From Alphaproteobacteria bacterium (GTDB taxonomy: Bacteria; Pseudomonadota; Alphaproteobacteria; UBA6615), in the NCBI GenBank assembly GCA_002722515.1, contig PBMH01000054.1, forward strand, positions 1 to 36,431: a stretch of 36,431 nucleotides of DNA, written 5' to 3'. Each line of letters opens with the position of its first letter. Within the stretch, counting starts at the first letter, position 1. The translations under genes were made by a program, and so were the position numbers. Under the pieces are notes generated by a model, which was not told the origin of the DNA, searched no databases, and was given only the letters and a program-made list of their open reading frames with translations. Shown here in pieces: positions 1 to 8,894 of the stretch.

Positions 1-2
1 AT

Positions 3-107
3 GAGGCCGTCGCGGTGCATCCCTTCTTCGGGACTGACCATCTTCTGGTGTTGCTGATTGTCGGCGTCGCGGTGTGCGTGGCCGTCGTCCGAAAGCGGCA
101 CGGCTAG
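3..107 (+). CDS. C-terminal end of a small membrane protein (partial)
   Basis: An open frame enters from the left edge and stops with TAG at 105-107, giving 34 residues. It contains one hydrophobic stretch (LLVLLIVGVAVCVAVV) followed by a basic tail RKRHG, so it ends in a membrane segment with the positive end probably in the cytoplasm. The preceding HPFFGTDHLL resembles the HP-x2-G-x-DHLL motif of HupE/UreJ-type metal transporters, but the fragment is too short for a firm assignment. It converges on the molybdenum hydroxylase gene, whose stop codon starts at the very next base. Confidence 0.4.
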   Translation, partial: EAVAVHPFFGTDHLLVLLIVGVAVCVAVVRKRHG

Positions 108-2435
108 CTAGCTGCGGGCCTCCGCAATGGCCCGCCAAACACGGTCCGGCGTGGCTGGCATATCGAGATGTTCGACGCCAATCTCAGCGAGGGCGTTCAT
201 GATGGCATTCATCATGGCTGGCAGCGCCCCGACGGTGCCGGCTTCGCCTGCACCCTTTACACCGAGCGGATTACGCGCGGTGGGTACACCGTTACCGACG
301 ATCTCGATGTTCGAGAAGTTGTCTGCCCGGGGCATCGCATAGTCCATGAAGGACCCGCTCAACAGCTGACCGCTGTCGGGATCGTAGGCGACCTGCTCCA
401 TCAGTACCTGACCAAGCCCTTGGGCGATGCCGCCGTGAATCTGGCCCTTCACGATGGTCGGATTGACCATTATGCCCACATCGTCGACCACCCAGTAACC
501 AGCCAGCTCGACTACCCCTGTATCCGGGTCGATCTCAACCTCGCAGACGTGGCTGCCGTTGGGATAAGTGTCGTCGTCGGGCGCGAAGGTGGCGGTCTCA
601 TAGAGCCCGGGTTCAACGCCTGCTGGTAACTTCGCTGGCAGGAACGAGGCTTTAGCTACGTCCTTTAGGGCTATCGTCTTGTCGGTGCCTGTCACGGTGA
701 ATACGCCGTCGGCGAACTCGATGTCCACGACGTCGGCCTCGAGTAGATGCGCCGCTACCTTGCGGGCCTTCTCCAAAACCTTCGCAGACGCATAGTAGAG
801 CGCCGACCCGCCGATCACGGTCGAGCGCGATCCCATGGTGCCGATGCCGAAGGCGACACGATCAGTGTCGCCGTCGATGACCCGCACATCGGCCGGTTCG
901 AGGCCCAGTCGCTCGCCTATAATCTGCTTATACATGGTCTCATGGCCCTGGCCCTGGCTCTTGGTACCCATCAGGACTGTCGCGCTACCGTCGGTATTGA
1001 AGCGGACCTCGGCGAAGTCGGGAGAGGGGGAGCCGGCGCGTTCGATAGGATTGGAGATGCCGATGCCACGAAGTTTACCGCTTGCCTCGGACGCCGCACG
1101 TCGCGTCGTGAAGCCACTATAGTTGGCCATCTCCAGCGCCTTTGCTTGGTTCTCGGTGAATGCGCCACAGTCGTAGGACAGGCCGAGCGCGGTCTTCACG
1201 GGCATGGCGTCGGATGCGATCATGTTCTTTGCGCGCAGTTCAGCTGGGTCGATTCCCAGCTCGCGAGCGGACTCATCGAGCATGCGCTCGATCACATAGG
1301 TAGCCTCGGGGCGGCCGGCGCCGCGATAGGGTGCAGTCGGATTAGTATTCGAATGCACCGTACGTACCCGCACATGTGCAGCAGGGATGTCGTAAACACT
1401 GATGAGCGTGCCGACATTGGTGAACACAGATAAAAGGTTTCGAATCGCTGACAGGTAGGCGCCGATATTCGCGATTGTGTTGACCCGCAGTCCGATAACT
1501 TTGTTGTCGGCGTCGAATGCGAGCTCGGCCTCGGTGACGTTGTCGCGGCCATGCTCGTCTGCCATGACCGCCTCGCTCCGCTCGCAATTCCATTTCACGG
1601 GCCGGCCCAGCTTGCGGGTTGCCCAGAGCACAAGCCGGTGTTCGGGGTACTGCCAGCCCTTGGTACCGAAACCGCCACCGACATCGCGGGCGACCACACG
1701 GAGCGCCTGCTCGGGGATGGAGAAAATTTTTTCTGCCAACAATTGTCTGACCCGGTGAGGGTATTGCACGTCGGCATGCAGAGTGTAGCGGCCCTCGCGT
1801 TCGTCATAGGCACCGATGGCGCTGCGCGGCTCCATATATTGAGCGAAGACCCGGCTGATGATGAAGCGCCTCTTGATGATCCGCGTGGCGCTTGCGAATG
1901 CCGCCTCGACAGCTTCGGCGTTGCCGGCTTGGAACTGACCTGAGATGTTGTCCGGGGAATCCTCCCAAACCACGGGCGCGTTGGCGTCGATGGTGTTCTC
2001 AGTGCTGGTGATAGCAGGGAGGTCCCGGTAGTCGACCTCGATCAATTCGGCCGCGTCGCGAGCCGAGTTAAGGGTCTCGGCGACGATTAGCGCGACCGGG
2101 TCGCCGACATAGCGCACACGCCCGAGTGCAAGAGGTGGTTGTGGTCGATATTTCATCGGCTTGCCGTCTGGTCGTTTCCACTTGGCGGGCATCCCGGGCA
2201 CGCCCAGATTGTCAGCTTCGACATCCTCGCCGGTGTAAACGCCGAGCACGCCTGGCGCAGCTGTAGCGGCCGTAGTATCGATAGAGGCGATCTCCGCATG
2301 AGCATAGGGTGAGCGGAGCATGATCGCGTGGGCCTGGTCCGGTAGGCTCACGTCGTTGGTAAACAGCCCTAGTCCGCGCAACAGTCGCGGGTCTTCCTCG
2401 CGGCGTACGCCCTGGCCAACACCAAACTTTTCCAT
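108..2435 (-). CDS. Xanthine dehydrogenase-family molybdopterin-binding subunit (CoxL-like, form II)
   Basis: This is a 775-residue large subunit of the molybdenum hydroxylase family. Such subunits hold the Mo-pyranopterin cofactor and hydroxylate aldehydes, N-heterocycles or CO. The N-terminus (GQGVRREEDPRLLRG) is typical of the CoxL/CutL branch. The active-site loop reads AYRGAGR-like (PYRGAGRPEA) rather than the AYxCSFR of true form I CO dehydrogenase, so CO is unlikely to be the substrate. GQGHET and the C-terminal GVKGAGEAGTVG, with the catalytic Glu, are present, so the enzyme looks intact. A GGAGAG ribosome site lies about 7 bases before ATG 2433-2435. The usual FAD (medium) and 2Fe-2S (small) subunit genes are absent on both sides, so partners must be encoded elsewhere. 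The substrate is unknown. Confidence 0.9.
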   Translation of the reverse strand: MEKFGVGQGVRREEDPRLLRGLGLFTNDVSLPDQAHAIMLRSPYAHAEIASIDTTAATAAPGVLGVYTGEDVEADNLGVPGMPAKWKRPDGKPMKYRPQPPLALGRVRYVGDPVALIVAETLNSARDAAELIEVDYRDLPAITSTENTIDANAPVVWEDSPDNISGQFQAGNAEAVEAAFASATRIIKRRFIISRVFAQYMEPRSAIGAYDEREGRYTLHADVQYPHRVRQLLAEKIFSIPEQALRVVARDVGGGFGTKGWQYPEHRLVLWATRKLGRPVKWNCERSEAVMADEHGRDNVTEAELAFDADNKVIGLRVNTIANIGAYLSAIRNLLSVFTNVGTLISVYDIPAAHVRVRTVHSNTNPTAPYRGAGRPEATYVIERMLDESARELGIDPAELRAKNMIASDAMPVKTALGLSYDCGAFTENQAKALEMANYSGFTTRRAASEASGKLRGIGISNPIERAGSPSPDFAEVRFNTDGSATVLMGTKSQGQGHETMYKQIIGERLGLEPADVRVIDGDTDRVAFGIGTMGSRSTVIGGSALYYASAKVLEKARKVAAHLLEADVVDIEFADGVFTVTGTDKTIALKDVAKASFLPAKLPAGVEPGLYETATFAPDDDTYPNGSHVCEVEIDPDTGVVELAGYWVVDDVGIMVNPTIVKGQIHGGIAQGLGQVLMEQVAYDPDSGQLLSGSFMDYAMPRADNFSNIEIVGNGVPTARNPLGVKGAGEAGTVGALPAMMNAIMNALAEIGVEHLDMPATPDRVWRAIAEARS

Positions 2436-2875
2436 TGTACTCTCCGAAAATTCTACGAGCCGCCCTGCTTATGCCAGATCTTATATGACGATCGCCGGAA
2501 CAACTTAACAATGATTGGATGCAGAGCAAGGTTGCGGCGGCGATCCTGTGCAACTAGGGCACGGCCCAAAAGGTTGTTGGACCATTGGATCAGGGGTGGG
2601 CACATTCAGTTTATTTCCACGTACACCCGTCCCGGGTGCGGGTATTTTGGATTCTTGCGATCTTGCTCCTGTTTGATTTGCTGTCATGCGCAGGTTATTT
2701 GAGAGATCGAGATAATAAATTGCAGTTTTTGCCCAGCCGCCGCCGTGCGTTGCATTGCCCCATCGTCTGGGCAACACGTCTCGGCTACCCAGTTTGGGTG
2801 GCAATGGAGTGCTTAAATTAACAAGGTTTGTGGTGTTGGGAACAACTACAGGTCGCGCAATTTGAGGAGGAACTA
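2436..2875. other. 440-base divergent intergenic region with inverted repeats
   Basis: This region separates the minus-strand molybdenum hydroxylase from the plus-strand TPP enzyme and should hold both promoters. Two inverted repeats stand out: CACCCG-TCC-CGGGTG at 2624-2638, and TTGCCCAG (2729-2736) with CTGGGCAA (2767-2774). Either could be an operator, but no regulator gene is nearby. Short open frames exist on both strands. None has a ribosome site or a recognisable product, and I do not call them genes. I could not identify a convincing sigma70 promoter. Confidence 0.5.
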
Positions 2876-4546
2876 ATGACAAGGATGACGGGATCGCGGT
2901 TTCTGGCGGAAACCCTGCAGGGCTATGGCGTTAGCCACGTCTTCTTCATGCCGGTATTCGGGATTGGCGCGCTCAAAGAGATTGAGGAGCTGGGCATGCG
3001 CCGGATCATGGTCCATGGTGAGAAGCCGGCAGCCTACATGGCCGATGGCTATGCACGGATCGCTGGCCACCCCGGGGTCTGCATGGCCCAGGCGGTCGGG
3101 GCGGCGAACCTCGCGGCCGGTTTGCAGGACCCGTATCTGGCAGGGTCACCCGTCATCGCGATGACCGGTCGTCGCGCCCAAGCTTATCAGCAGCGTCATG
3201 CCTATCAAGAGGTCGACCATCGTGGGCCGTTCGACGCGGTGACGAAGTATAGCAACGCGATTACGGACATCGGCCAGCTGCCGCGCGCCCTACGCCAGGC
3301 ATTTCGAGAGGCCGTCAGCGGCCAGCCCGCACCGGTACATCTGGATTTCGACGGGATCGTCGGACAGGACGTTCTTGAGGCTGAGGCCGACATGGAGGTC
3401 ATGATCGAGGAACAGTTCAGGGAGATTCCGGCCTTCCGGCCTGCGCCAGATTCCAATAGCTTGGCTGCCGTAGCTGCCGAAATCGACTCTTCCAGAAAGC
3501 CGATTATTGTCGCTGGCGGTGGGGTTAGTCACAGCGGGGCGGGTGCGGAACTCGTGGCGCTGGCCGAGGCGCTTTCGATCCCCGTTGCGACTTCGCTCAA
3601 TGGCAAGGGGACGATCCCAGACACTCATCCGCTAAGCGTTGGTGTGGTGGGCGGCTACTCGCGCTGGTGCGCCAACCGTGCCGTCTGCGAGGCCGATCTC
3701 GTCATCTACGTCGGCTGCAGCACAGGCGGTATGGTCACCAACGAATGGCGGGTACCGGGCGAAAGGTCTGCGATCGTGCAGATCGACATCGATCCGCGCG
3801 AACTCGGCCGGAGTTATCCGGTGCGTGCGGCTATGCAGTGCGACGCGAAGGCCGGTTTGGTGGCGTTGCTTGCTGCGAGCAGCGCGGGTTTGGACCGTGC
3901 TGCCTGGTTGACCGAGACCGCCGCGCTGGTCGCTGAATGGCGGAGCGAGGTTGCACCACTCATGGCGTCGGACAGTGTGCCGATTCGTACTGAGCGTCTG
4001 TGTGCGGAGTACACTGCACATATGCCGAACGACGCGATCCTAGTGTCCGACACGGGCCATTCGGGAATCTGGACGGGCACCATGATCGATCTAATTCACC
4101 CTGGGCAGAGCTATATACGCTGCGCGGGGTCGCTCGGTTGGGCATTCCCGGCGGCTATGGGCGCTAAATGCGCCGCGCCCGACCGCCCGGTGATCTGCTT
4201 CGCCGGGGACGGCGCCATGTGGTACCATCTGACCGAGATGGAGACAGCGGTGCGCTGTGGTATCAATACCGTCACGGTGGTGAACAATAACCGTTCACTC
4301 AATCAGGAAAAGGGCATTAACGAGGCCACCTATGGCGGTCAGACGTCTGGGTCGGATGACCTGTGGATATTCCCTGAATCGGATTTTGCGAAGATCGCGG
4401 AGTCCATGGGTGGACTCGGTCTGACGGTCGAGAAACCGGGCGAATTTGAAGGGGCGCTGGACCAGGCAATCAACAGTGGTCGCCCGGTGGTCATTGATGT
4501 GAAGACAGACATTGAAAGTATCACGCCGAAGGCCTGGGCGCCTTAG
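2876..4546 (+). CDS. Thiamine diphosphate-dependent enzyme, acetolactate synthase-like
   Basis: The start at ATG 2876 is supported by GAGGAGG at 2864-2870, five bases upstream. An in-frame TTG at 2828 has no such site. The product has 556 residues in the three-domain order of the acetohydroxyacid synthase/benzoylformate decarboxylase superfamily: N-terminal pyrimidine-binding domain, central domain and C-terminal diphosphate-binding domain. The activating Glu is E49 (VHGEKPAAYMADGYAR). The TPP/Mg motif begins at GDG 444-446 and ends at NNN 470-472. The family decarboxylates 2-keto acids or joins the resulting carbanion to a second molecule. No small regulatory subunit is adjacent, so biosynthetic IlvB is unlikely. 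A catabolic lyase or decarboxylase is the better guess, with unknown substrate. The aldo/keto reductase downstream could act on its product. Confidence 0.82.
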   Translation: MTRMTGSRFLAETLQGYGVSHVFFMPVFGIGALKEIEELGMRRIMVHGEKPAAYMADGYARIAGHPGVCMAQAVGAANLAAGLQDPYLAGSPVIAMTGRRAQAYQQRHAYQEVDHRGPFDAVTKYSNAITDIGQLPRALRQAFREAVSGQPAPVHLDFDGIVGQDVLEAEADMEVMIEEQFREIPAFRPAPDSNSLAAVAAEIDSSRKPIIVAGGGVSHSGAGAELVALAEALSIPVATSLNGKGTIPDTHPLSVGVVGGYSRWCANRAVCEADLVIYVGCSTGGMVTNEWRVPGERSAIVQIDIDPRELGRSYPVRAAMQCDAKAGLVALLAASSAGLDRAAWLTETAALVAEWRSEVAPLMASDSVPIRTERLCAEYTAHMPNDAILVSDTGHSGIWTGTMIDLIHPGQSYIRCAGSLGWAFPAAMGAKCAAPDRPVICFAGDGAMWYHLTEMETAVRCGINTVTVVNNNRSLNQEKGINEATYGGQTSGSDDLWIFPESDFAKIAESMGGLGLTVEKPGEFEGALDQAINSGRPVVIDVKTDIESITPKAWAP

Positions 4547-4685
4547 CGGCAGGGTTACGAAATCGTCCCGTCCGTGCCTCGCAACCGTGTTCTGGTGGGG
4601 CTATGCTGCCGTCAAGGTAACCTAGGACACAAGTAGGCGCGCCTGAAAATTTCCGGTGAGCAGTGGAATAAGGGGAGTAGAGTTT

Positions 4686-5705
4686 ATGGCTGATATCAGC
4701 AACGCGAAAAAGCGGCGTCTCGGTGCCAGTGATCTTGAATGTGTATCTTTGGGCTTGGGCTGTATGTCCTTGTCTGGTGCTTATGGCGCAGCAGATGACG
4801 AGGAGAATGTTAAATTCGTCCGGCACGCGATTGATCAGGGCGCTGATTTTCTTGATTCGTCGGATATGTATGGGTGGGGTCATAATGAGGAGCTTCTAGC
4901 TCGGGCACTGGCCGACGGATATCGAGATAAGGTGGTTCTGGCAACTAAGTTCGGCCAGACTCAGTTAGAGGGCGGCGGCATGGGCGTGAACGGCCGTCCA
5001 GAATATGTTGCTGAGGCCTGCGACAAGAGCCTGCAGCGTCTTGGGATCGATGTCATCGATCTCTATTACCAGCACCGCGTTGACCAGGAGGTCCCCATCG
5101 AGGAAACGGTGGGCGCGATGTCAAAGCTCGTTGAGGCGGGCAAGGTCAAGGCGATCGGAATTTGCGAGGCCAAGCCCGCCACGATCCGCCGGGCCCACGT
5201 GACCTACCCGTTGGCTGCGGTGCAGAGCGAGTTTTCGATTCTTTACCGCGAGGAGGCTGAACAAATTCGTGCTGTAACCAGCGAGCTCGGCATATCCTTC
5301 GTGGCCTACTCGCCGCTGGGCCGCGGACTGCTAACCGACAACTTCATTAATGCCGAGACGGTGCCGGAGGATGACCCTCATTACCGGCATCCGCGGTTTG
5401 CCCAGGGCAACTTCCAACAGAATCGTGAGTTGGCCCTCCGGGTCGCAGAATTCGCGGCCGAGAAGAACTGCTCCCCGGCCCAGGTGGTGCTGGCCTGGCT
5501 CTTGGGGCAGGGCGACGACGTAGTCGCCATTCCGGGAACAAAGCGGACCGAGCGTTTCGACGAGAATATGGGTGCGCTGAATGTCTCGCTGTCGGCGGAC
5601 GAGCTGGCAGCCATGTCCTCGGCGGTGCCGGTCGGTGCAGCGGCCGGTACGCGCTATCCCGAGCCGCAGATGAAGAAGGTTTTCGTCGACTCTACTGTTG
5701 GCTAG
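4686..5705 (+). CDS. Aldo/keto reductase
   Basis: I chose ATG 4686 because AGGGGAG lies at 4671-4677; a GTG at 4656 would add ten unconserved residues. The 339-residue product is a soluble (beta/alpha)8-barrel NADPH-dependent carbonyl reductase. The catalytic tetrad is visible as D57 and Y62 (DSSDMYGWG), K88 (LATKFG) and H130 (YYQHRVD). C-terminal IPGTKRTERFDENMGA matches the cofactor-binding segment of the YakC/AKR13-like branch. It lies 139 bases after the TPP enzyme on the same strand. A 10-bp palindrome, AGGCGCGCCT, sits in the gap at 4635-4644. Its stop overlaps the convergent MFS gene stop by three bases. The substrate cannot be inferred. Confidence 0.88.
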   Translation: MADISNAKKRRLGASDLECVSLGLGCMSLSGAYGAADDEENVKFVRHAIDQGADFLDSSDMYGWGHNEELLARALADGYRDKVVLATKFGQTQLEGGGMGVNGRPEYVAEACDKSLQRLGIDVIDLYYQHRVDQEVPIEETVGAMSKLVEAGKVKAIGICEAKPATIRRAHVTYPLAAVQSEFSILYREEAEQIRAVTSELGISFVAYSPLGRGLLTDNFINAETVPEDDPHYRHPRFAQGNFQQNRELALRVAEFAAEKNCSPAQVVLAWLLGQGDDVVAIPGTKRTERFDENMGALNVSLSADELAAMSSAVPVGAAAGTRYPEPQMKKVFVDSTVG

Positions 5706-6985
5706 TCGCTTCTGGAATGATCTTGTTCGGCCGATGGCGGGACGTCCTCGAGCCGACGATAGATTATGAGCGCCAGCAAAAGGCCAACCGCGAGAGCGAC
5801 GAACATTGTGCGGTAGGCAATCGCTGGGCTGCGGCCGAGTTCGTCCACGGGGAAGGCGTCGAGTATCGCGCCGGTGCCCATTTGTATCAGGAATACACCA
5901 GACCAGGTGCAAACGTTGATTGCGGTGAAGACTCGGCCAGAATGGGTATCGGGGAAGAGGCTGCGCGCATGGGCAAAGATAGGTGGCGCTATTGGCGCGA
6001 AGAGCGCGAATCCCGAGAGCAGGATGGTTACAACGAGTACCGAATTGCTACCATTGATCGCTAGCAAAGCATTCATCGTTGCGAAGGCGAGCATGCCGCC
6101 GGTCACGACCCCGCGGCGTGTGTCGAACATGCGGTCAAGCGGGCCATAGAGGATTGCTGCGATGATCCAGGTTAGTGATACGGCGAAGATGACGTTGCCA
6201 CGGGCAACTATGTCGAGATCGAACACGTCGTGTAAATAAGGCCCGATCCAGAGATTGCGGATGGTTACAAGCGCCCCCACTGAAACGGCGCTCACGGCGG
6301 CGAAGGAATAGATACGAGTATCTCGAAGAACGTGACGCAAGCCGATGATGGTTTCGAGCAGGGTCTCGGTGGTCGCTGGGGATGGCTCATCATCGGGGCG
6401 ATCACGCACCATAATGAGTAGCGCAGCCGCGACGGCCAGTGAGAAAGCGCCGACCGTGTATAGGCTCGCCCGCCAGCCATAGATTTCCACGGCAGCTGCA
6501 AAGGGAGATGCCGAGAGCAGCATTCCGGCGCCGCCAACGGCGATTGAGATAGCGGTACCAGTCGCGAGCCGGTCGCGGGCGATCCAGCGTGACAGCAGCA
6601 CTATGACCCCCATGAACACCGGTGCTGCTCCGCAGCCGATTAGGAATAAGCCGATCGCGAGTCCGGCTACACCCTTGGCGGTGGCGAAGGCGATCGCGCC
6701 AAGCGCTGCAAGTGAGAACAACGCTGCCATGGTTCGGCGGGGCCCAAACCTGTCGAGCAAGACCCCGACCGGCAGTTGCATCAGCGCTGCGCCTAGGAAT
6801 ATTGCAGCCGGGAGGCTTGACAACTGGCCCGGCGTTAGTCCCATCTCAGCTCGAAGGTTAGGCGCGATGACCGCGGGTGCGGAACGCAGAAAGTGCGCGA
6901 GGATGAACGTTATTCCCAGGACCGGTATCATACGGATGATTGCAGCACGACGGCTGTAGGAAGCGGATGGTGTGTGGCTATTCAT
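5702..6985 (-). CDS. Major facilitator superfamily transporter
   Basis: A 427-residue hydrophobic protein with about twelve predicted membrane segments. The MFS loop signature between helices 2 and 3 appears as G-x3-DRFGPRR at residues 74-84. The first helix region (FLRSAPAVIAPNLRAEMGLT) resembles the CynX/NimT and organic-anion branches. ATG 6983-6985 is preferred over the TTG one codon upstream. Neither has a strong ribosome site, and translation may depend on upstream genes. It lies 95 bases downstream of hyuB on the same strand, so hyuA-hyuB-MFS can form one transcript. Import of the hydantoinase substrate is a reasonable inference. An imperfect inverted repeat (AGAACGG 7031-7037, CCGTTCT 7063-7069) lies in the gap. 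Confidence 0.85.
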   Translation of the reverse strand: MNSHTPSASYSRRAAIIRMIPVLGITFILAHFLRSAPAVIAPNLRAEMGLTPGQLSSLPAAIFLGAALMQLPVGVLLDRFGPRRTMAALFSLAALGAIAFATAKGVAGLAIGLFLIGCGAAPVFMGVIVLLSRWIARDRLATGTAISIAVGGAGMLLSASPFAAAVEIYGWRASLYTVGAFSLAVAAALLIMVRDRPDDEPSPATTETLLETIIGLRHVLRDTRIYSFAAVSAVSVGALVTIRNLWIGPYLHDVFDLDIVARGNVIFAVSLTWIIAAILYGPLDRMFDTRRGVVTGGMLAFATMNALLAINGSNSVLVVTILLSGFALFAPIAPPIFAHARSLFPDTHSGRVFTAINVCTWSGVFLIQMGTGAILDAFPVDELGRSPAIAYRTMFVALAVGLLLALIIYRRLEDVPPSAEQDHSRSD

Positions 6986-7080
6986 CAATGTAAGAGTTGT
7001 GTTTGGGCTGAGGATTAACGGCCTCCCATGAGAACGGGTAAATTTTTTAGGCCTAAGTGCATCCGTTCTGGAACTACGCG

Positions 7081-8880
7081 TCAGGCTGCTCGGGCTTCGC
7101 GCAATTCCTTGCGGCGCGCCTCCGTTGCAACTTCATCAACTTCGAGGGATTCATCGTCGATCTCGCCGGTAAAAATAACACCGTATATATTCTTTGCCTT
7201 CTCCAGCGTTTCCCAGCCCTCTAGCACATCGACAATCACGCGCTCGGTTTCGCGTTCAAGTGGGTCGCCATAGCCGCCGCCAGCAGAATCCCGCCCGCGA
7301 ACGCGTTGGCCTGGATTTATAGTAACCTGGGTGACATTCGGCAGCCGGGTTGGCTGTGTCTCATCTTCAATCATCCAGGTTTCGCCCGCCGTGCCCGGAA
7401 GGCCACCGAGCACGCCGCGGGGTTGGCTGTGCTGGCCGTCGCAGGAAATTACGGCCATCATTGGCGCGTGGGTGGGGCCGTACTCGATCTGCTGTGCGGG
7501 TGCGCCGCGACGCCGGCCTGCGCCGGCTGAATCCGTGACCAGCTGGAGCGACTCCACCCGTATTGGATGCTTGAGCTCGTCGACCTCGACCGAGTCCCGG
7601 TACATTAGGCCGGCGATCACCGGGATTGCGTAGTTGACCCAGCCATCGGCCTCGGAACTGGCCGGGCCGCCATTGGTCGATAGCATTAGGCGGTTCACAT
7701 AGGGTTCAGGCTCGCGCCGCAGATCCTGGCCCGAGATTACGGCCATGCCGGCGCCAAGACCCGCTCCACCCTCGGACAGTCCCATGCCGTCTCCTAACTG
7801 TGCAAAGGCCGACTGGGTGATGTTGACTAGCCGCTCGGAAACATTGGTTGTTGAGACCGAGCAGGAATGGGGAAAGGTCGGGGCGGCGACGACGCTGTCC
7901 TCAGCATACTGAAATTTTAAGCGTCGGAAGGCCCCCTCGTTGCGAGGCAGATCCTTGTCGAGGGCGTTAAAGATAGCCCCCACCACGGCCGAGGTGGCCG
8001 AGCCGAGCGAGGTGTTCAGTCCAGCGTTTACGGATGGCGGGTTGTCGCGTAGGTCTACATTGATCATGCCCTCATCGGGATCAATGTCGATCTTGACTGT
8101 CAACTCCAGGCCGTCGGGCAACATCCCCTCTAGGGGGTCAGAGCGCCCCTTGTTGATCAGGCTGGCCTTGGGCAACTTGCGGATGTTGTCGATCATGCGG
8201 CGTTCGGAATAGTCGAACCATTCGCGCATGAAGGTCTTAACTGTCTCCTTCCCGTATTTCTCACAAAAGGTCTCGAGGCGCCTCTCGGCGACCCGGGCGG
8301 AACCCAATCCAGCGAGATAGTCTCCATACCACTGGTCGGGCACGCGGATTCGCGCCCGGCACATGCGCATGATGTCCTCGATATTCTCGAAGTCGCGCTG
8401 TATCCGAACGCCAGGAAAGACTAGTGCGCCTTCTTCATAGACGTCGCGGGCACGTACGAAGTAGCTCGACGGTATCGAGTTGCCGATGTCGGCCATGTGG
8501 CACTTCGATACGGCGGTGAAGAGGTGCTCATCTTCGAAGAAGACGGGCACCATGAAGGTGTGGTCGGCCGGATGGGTGTTGCCGCCATAGGGATCGTTGT
8601 CGAGATATGCGTCGCCGCGCTTGATATCGCCCCTGTGATACTCGCGCATGTTTGCAGTCTGGATGTGGCAGCCGAAGATGTGCACCGGCAGGCCCTCGGC
8701 CGGTGCGAGCAGCTCGTCATTGCCGGTCACCAGGCAACAGGAGAAGTCACGGGCCGACGAGATCACTGCCGAGCGGGCGGAGCGCAGTAGCGTGTTGGTC
8801 ATTTCGCGGACGATCCCGTCGAGGCGGTTCGCCATCACCGAGATCAGAACGGGGTCGAGTGTGGTCTTTGGTTCGGACAT
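7081..8880 (-). CDS. hyuB: Hydantoinase B / oxoprolinase family protein (HyuB)
   Basis: I place the start at ATG 8878-8880, preceded by GGGAGGA (bases 8886-8892 on the minus strand); longer open frame upstream only overlaps hyuA. The 599-residue product is the HyuB-type subunit. It normally works with HyuA as an ATP-dependent amidohydrolase on hydantoins, N-methylhydantoin, 5-oxoproline or related cyclic amides. NDPYGGNTHPADHTF corresponds to the conserved family segment. SAGGGYGDPLERETERV is the typical C-terminal glycine-rich motif. It starts 14 bases after the end of hyuA, which indicates tight coupling. The family also includes acetone carboxylase and caprolactamase subunits, so the exact substrate is open. 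Confidence 0.9.
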   Translation of the reverse strand: MSEPKTTLDPVLISVMANRLDGIVREMTNTLLRSARSAVISSARDFSCCLVTGNDELLAPAEGLPVHIFGCHIQTANMREYHRGDIKRGDAYLDNDPYGGNTHPADHTFMVPVFFEDEHLFTAVSKCHMADIGNSIPSSYFVRARDVYEEGALVFPGVRIQRDFENIEDIMRMCRARIRVPDQWYGDYLAGLGSARVAERRLETFCEKYGKETVKTFMREWFDYSERRMIDNIRKLPKASLINKGRSDPLEGMLPDGLELTVKIDIDPDEGMINVDLRDNPPSVNAGLNTSLGSATSAVVGAIFNALDKDLPRNEGAFRRLKFQYAEDSVVAAPTFPHSCSVSTTNVSERLVNITQSAFAQLGDGMGLSEGGAGLGAGMAVISGQDLRREPEPYVNRLMLSTNGGPASSEADGWVNYAIPVIAGLMYRDSVEVDELKHPIRVESLQLVTDSAGAGRRRGAPAQQIEYGPTHAPMMAVISCDGQHSQPRGVLGGLPGTAGETWMIEDETQPTRLPNVTQVTINPGQRVRGRDSAGGGYGDPLERETERVIVDVLEGWETLEKAKNIYGVIFTGEIDDESLEVDEVATEARRKELREARAA

Positions 8881-8894
8881 AACGTCCTCCCTTC

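Noticed and set aside
747-1433. 228-residue plus-strand frame
   Set aside because: Antisense to the molybdenum hydroxylase gene, with no ribosome site and no recognisable domain.
108-2435. Aerobic CO dehydrogenase (form I CoxL)
   Set aside because: The active-site loop is RGAGR, not the Cys-containing form I loop, and coxM and coxS are absent.
2585-2821. 78-residue plus-strand frame with a hydrophobic stretch in the intergenic region
   Set aside because: TTG start without a ribosome site and no family resemblance. The hydrophobic run is short, and the rest looks like random translation.
2828-2875. Upstream TTG start for the TPP enzyme
   Set aside because: ATG 2876 has a near-perfect ribosome site five bases upstream, and the extra residues have no counterpart in the family.
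2505-2882. 125-residue minus-strand frame in the same gap
   Set aside because: Pro/Ser-rich with no domain. It overlaps the start and ribosome site of the TPP enzyme, whose own start is well supported.
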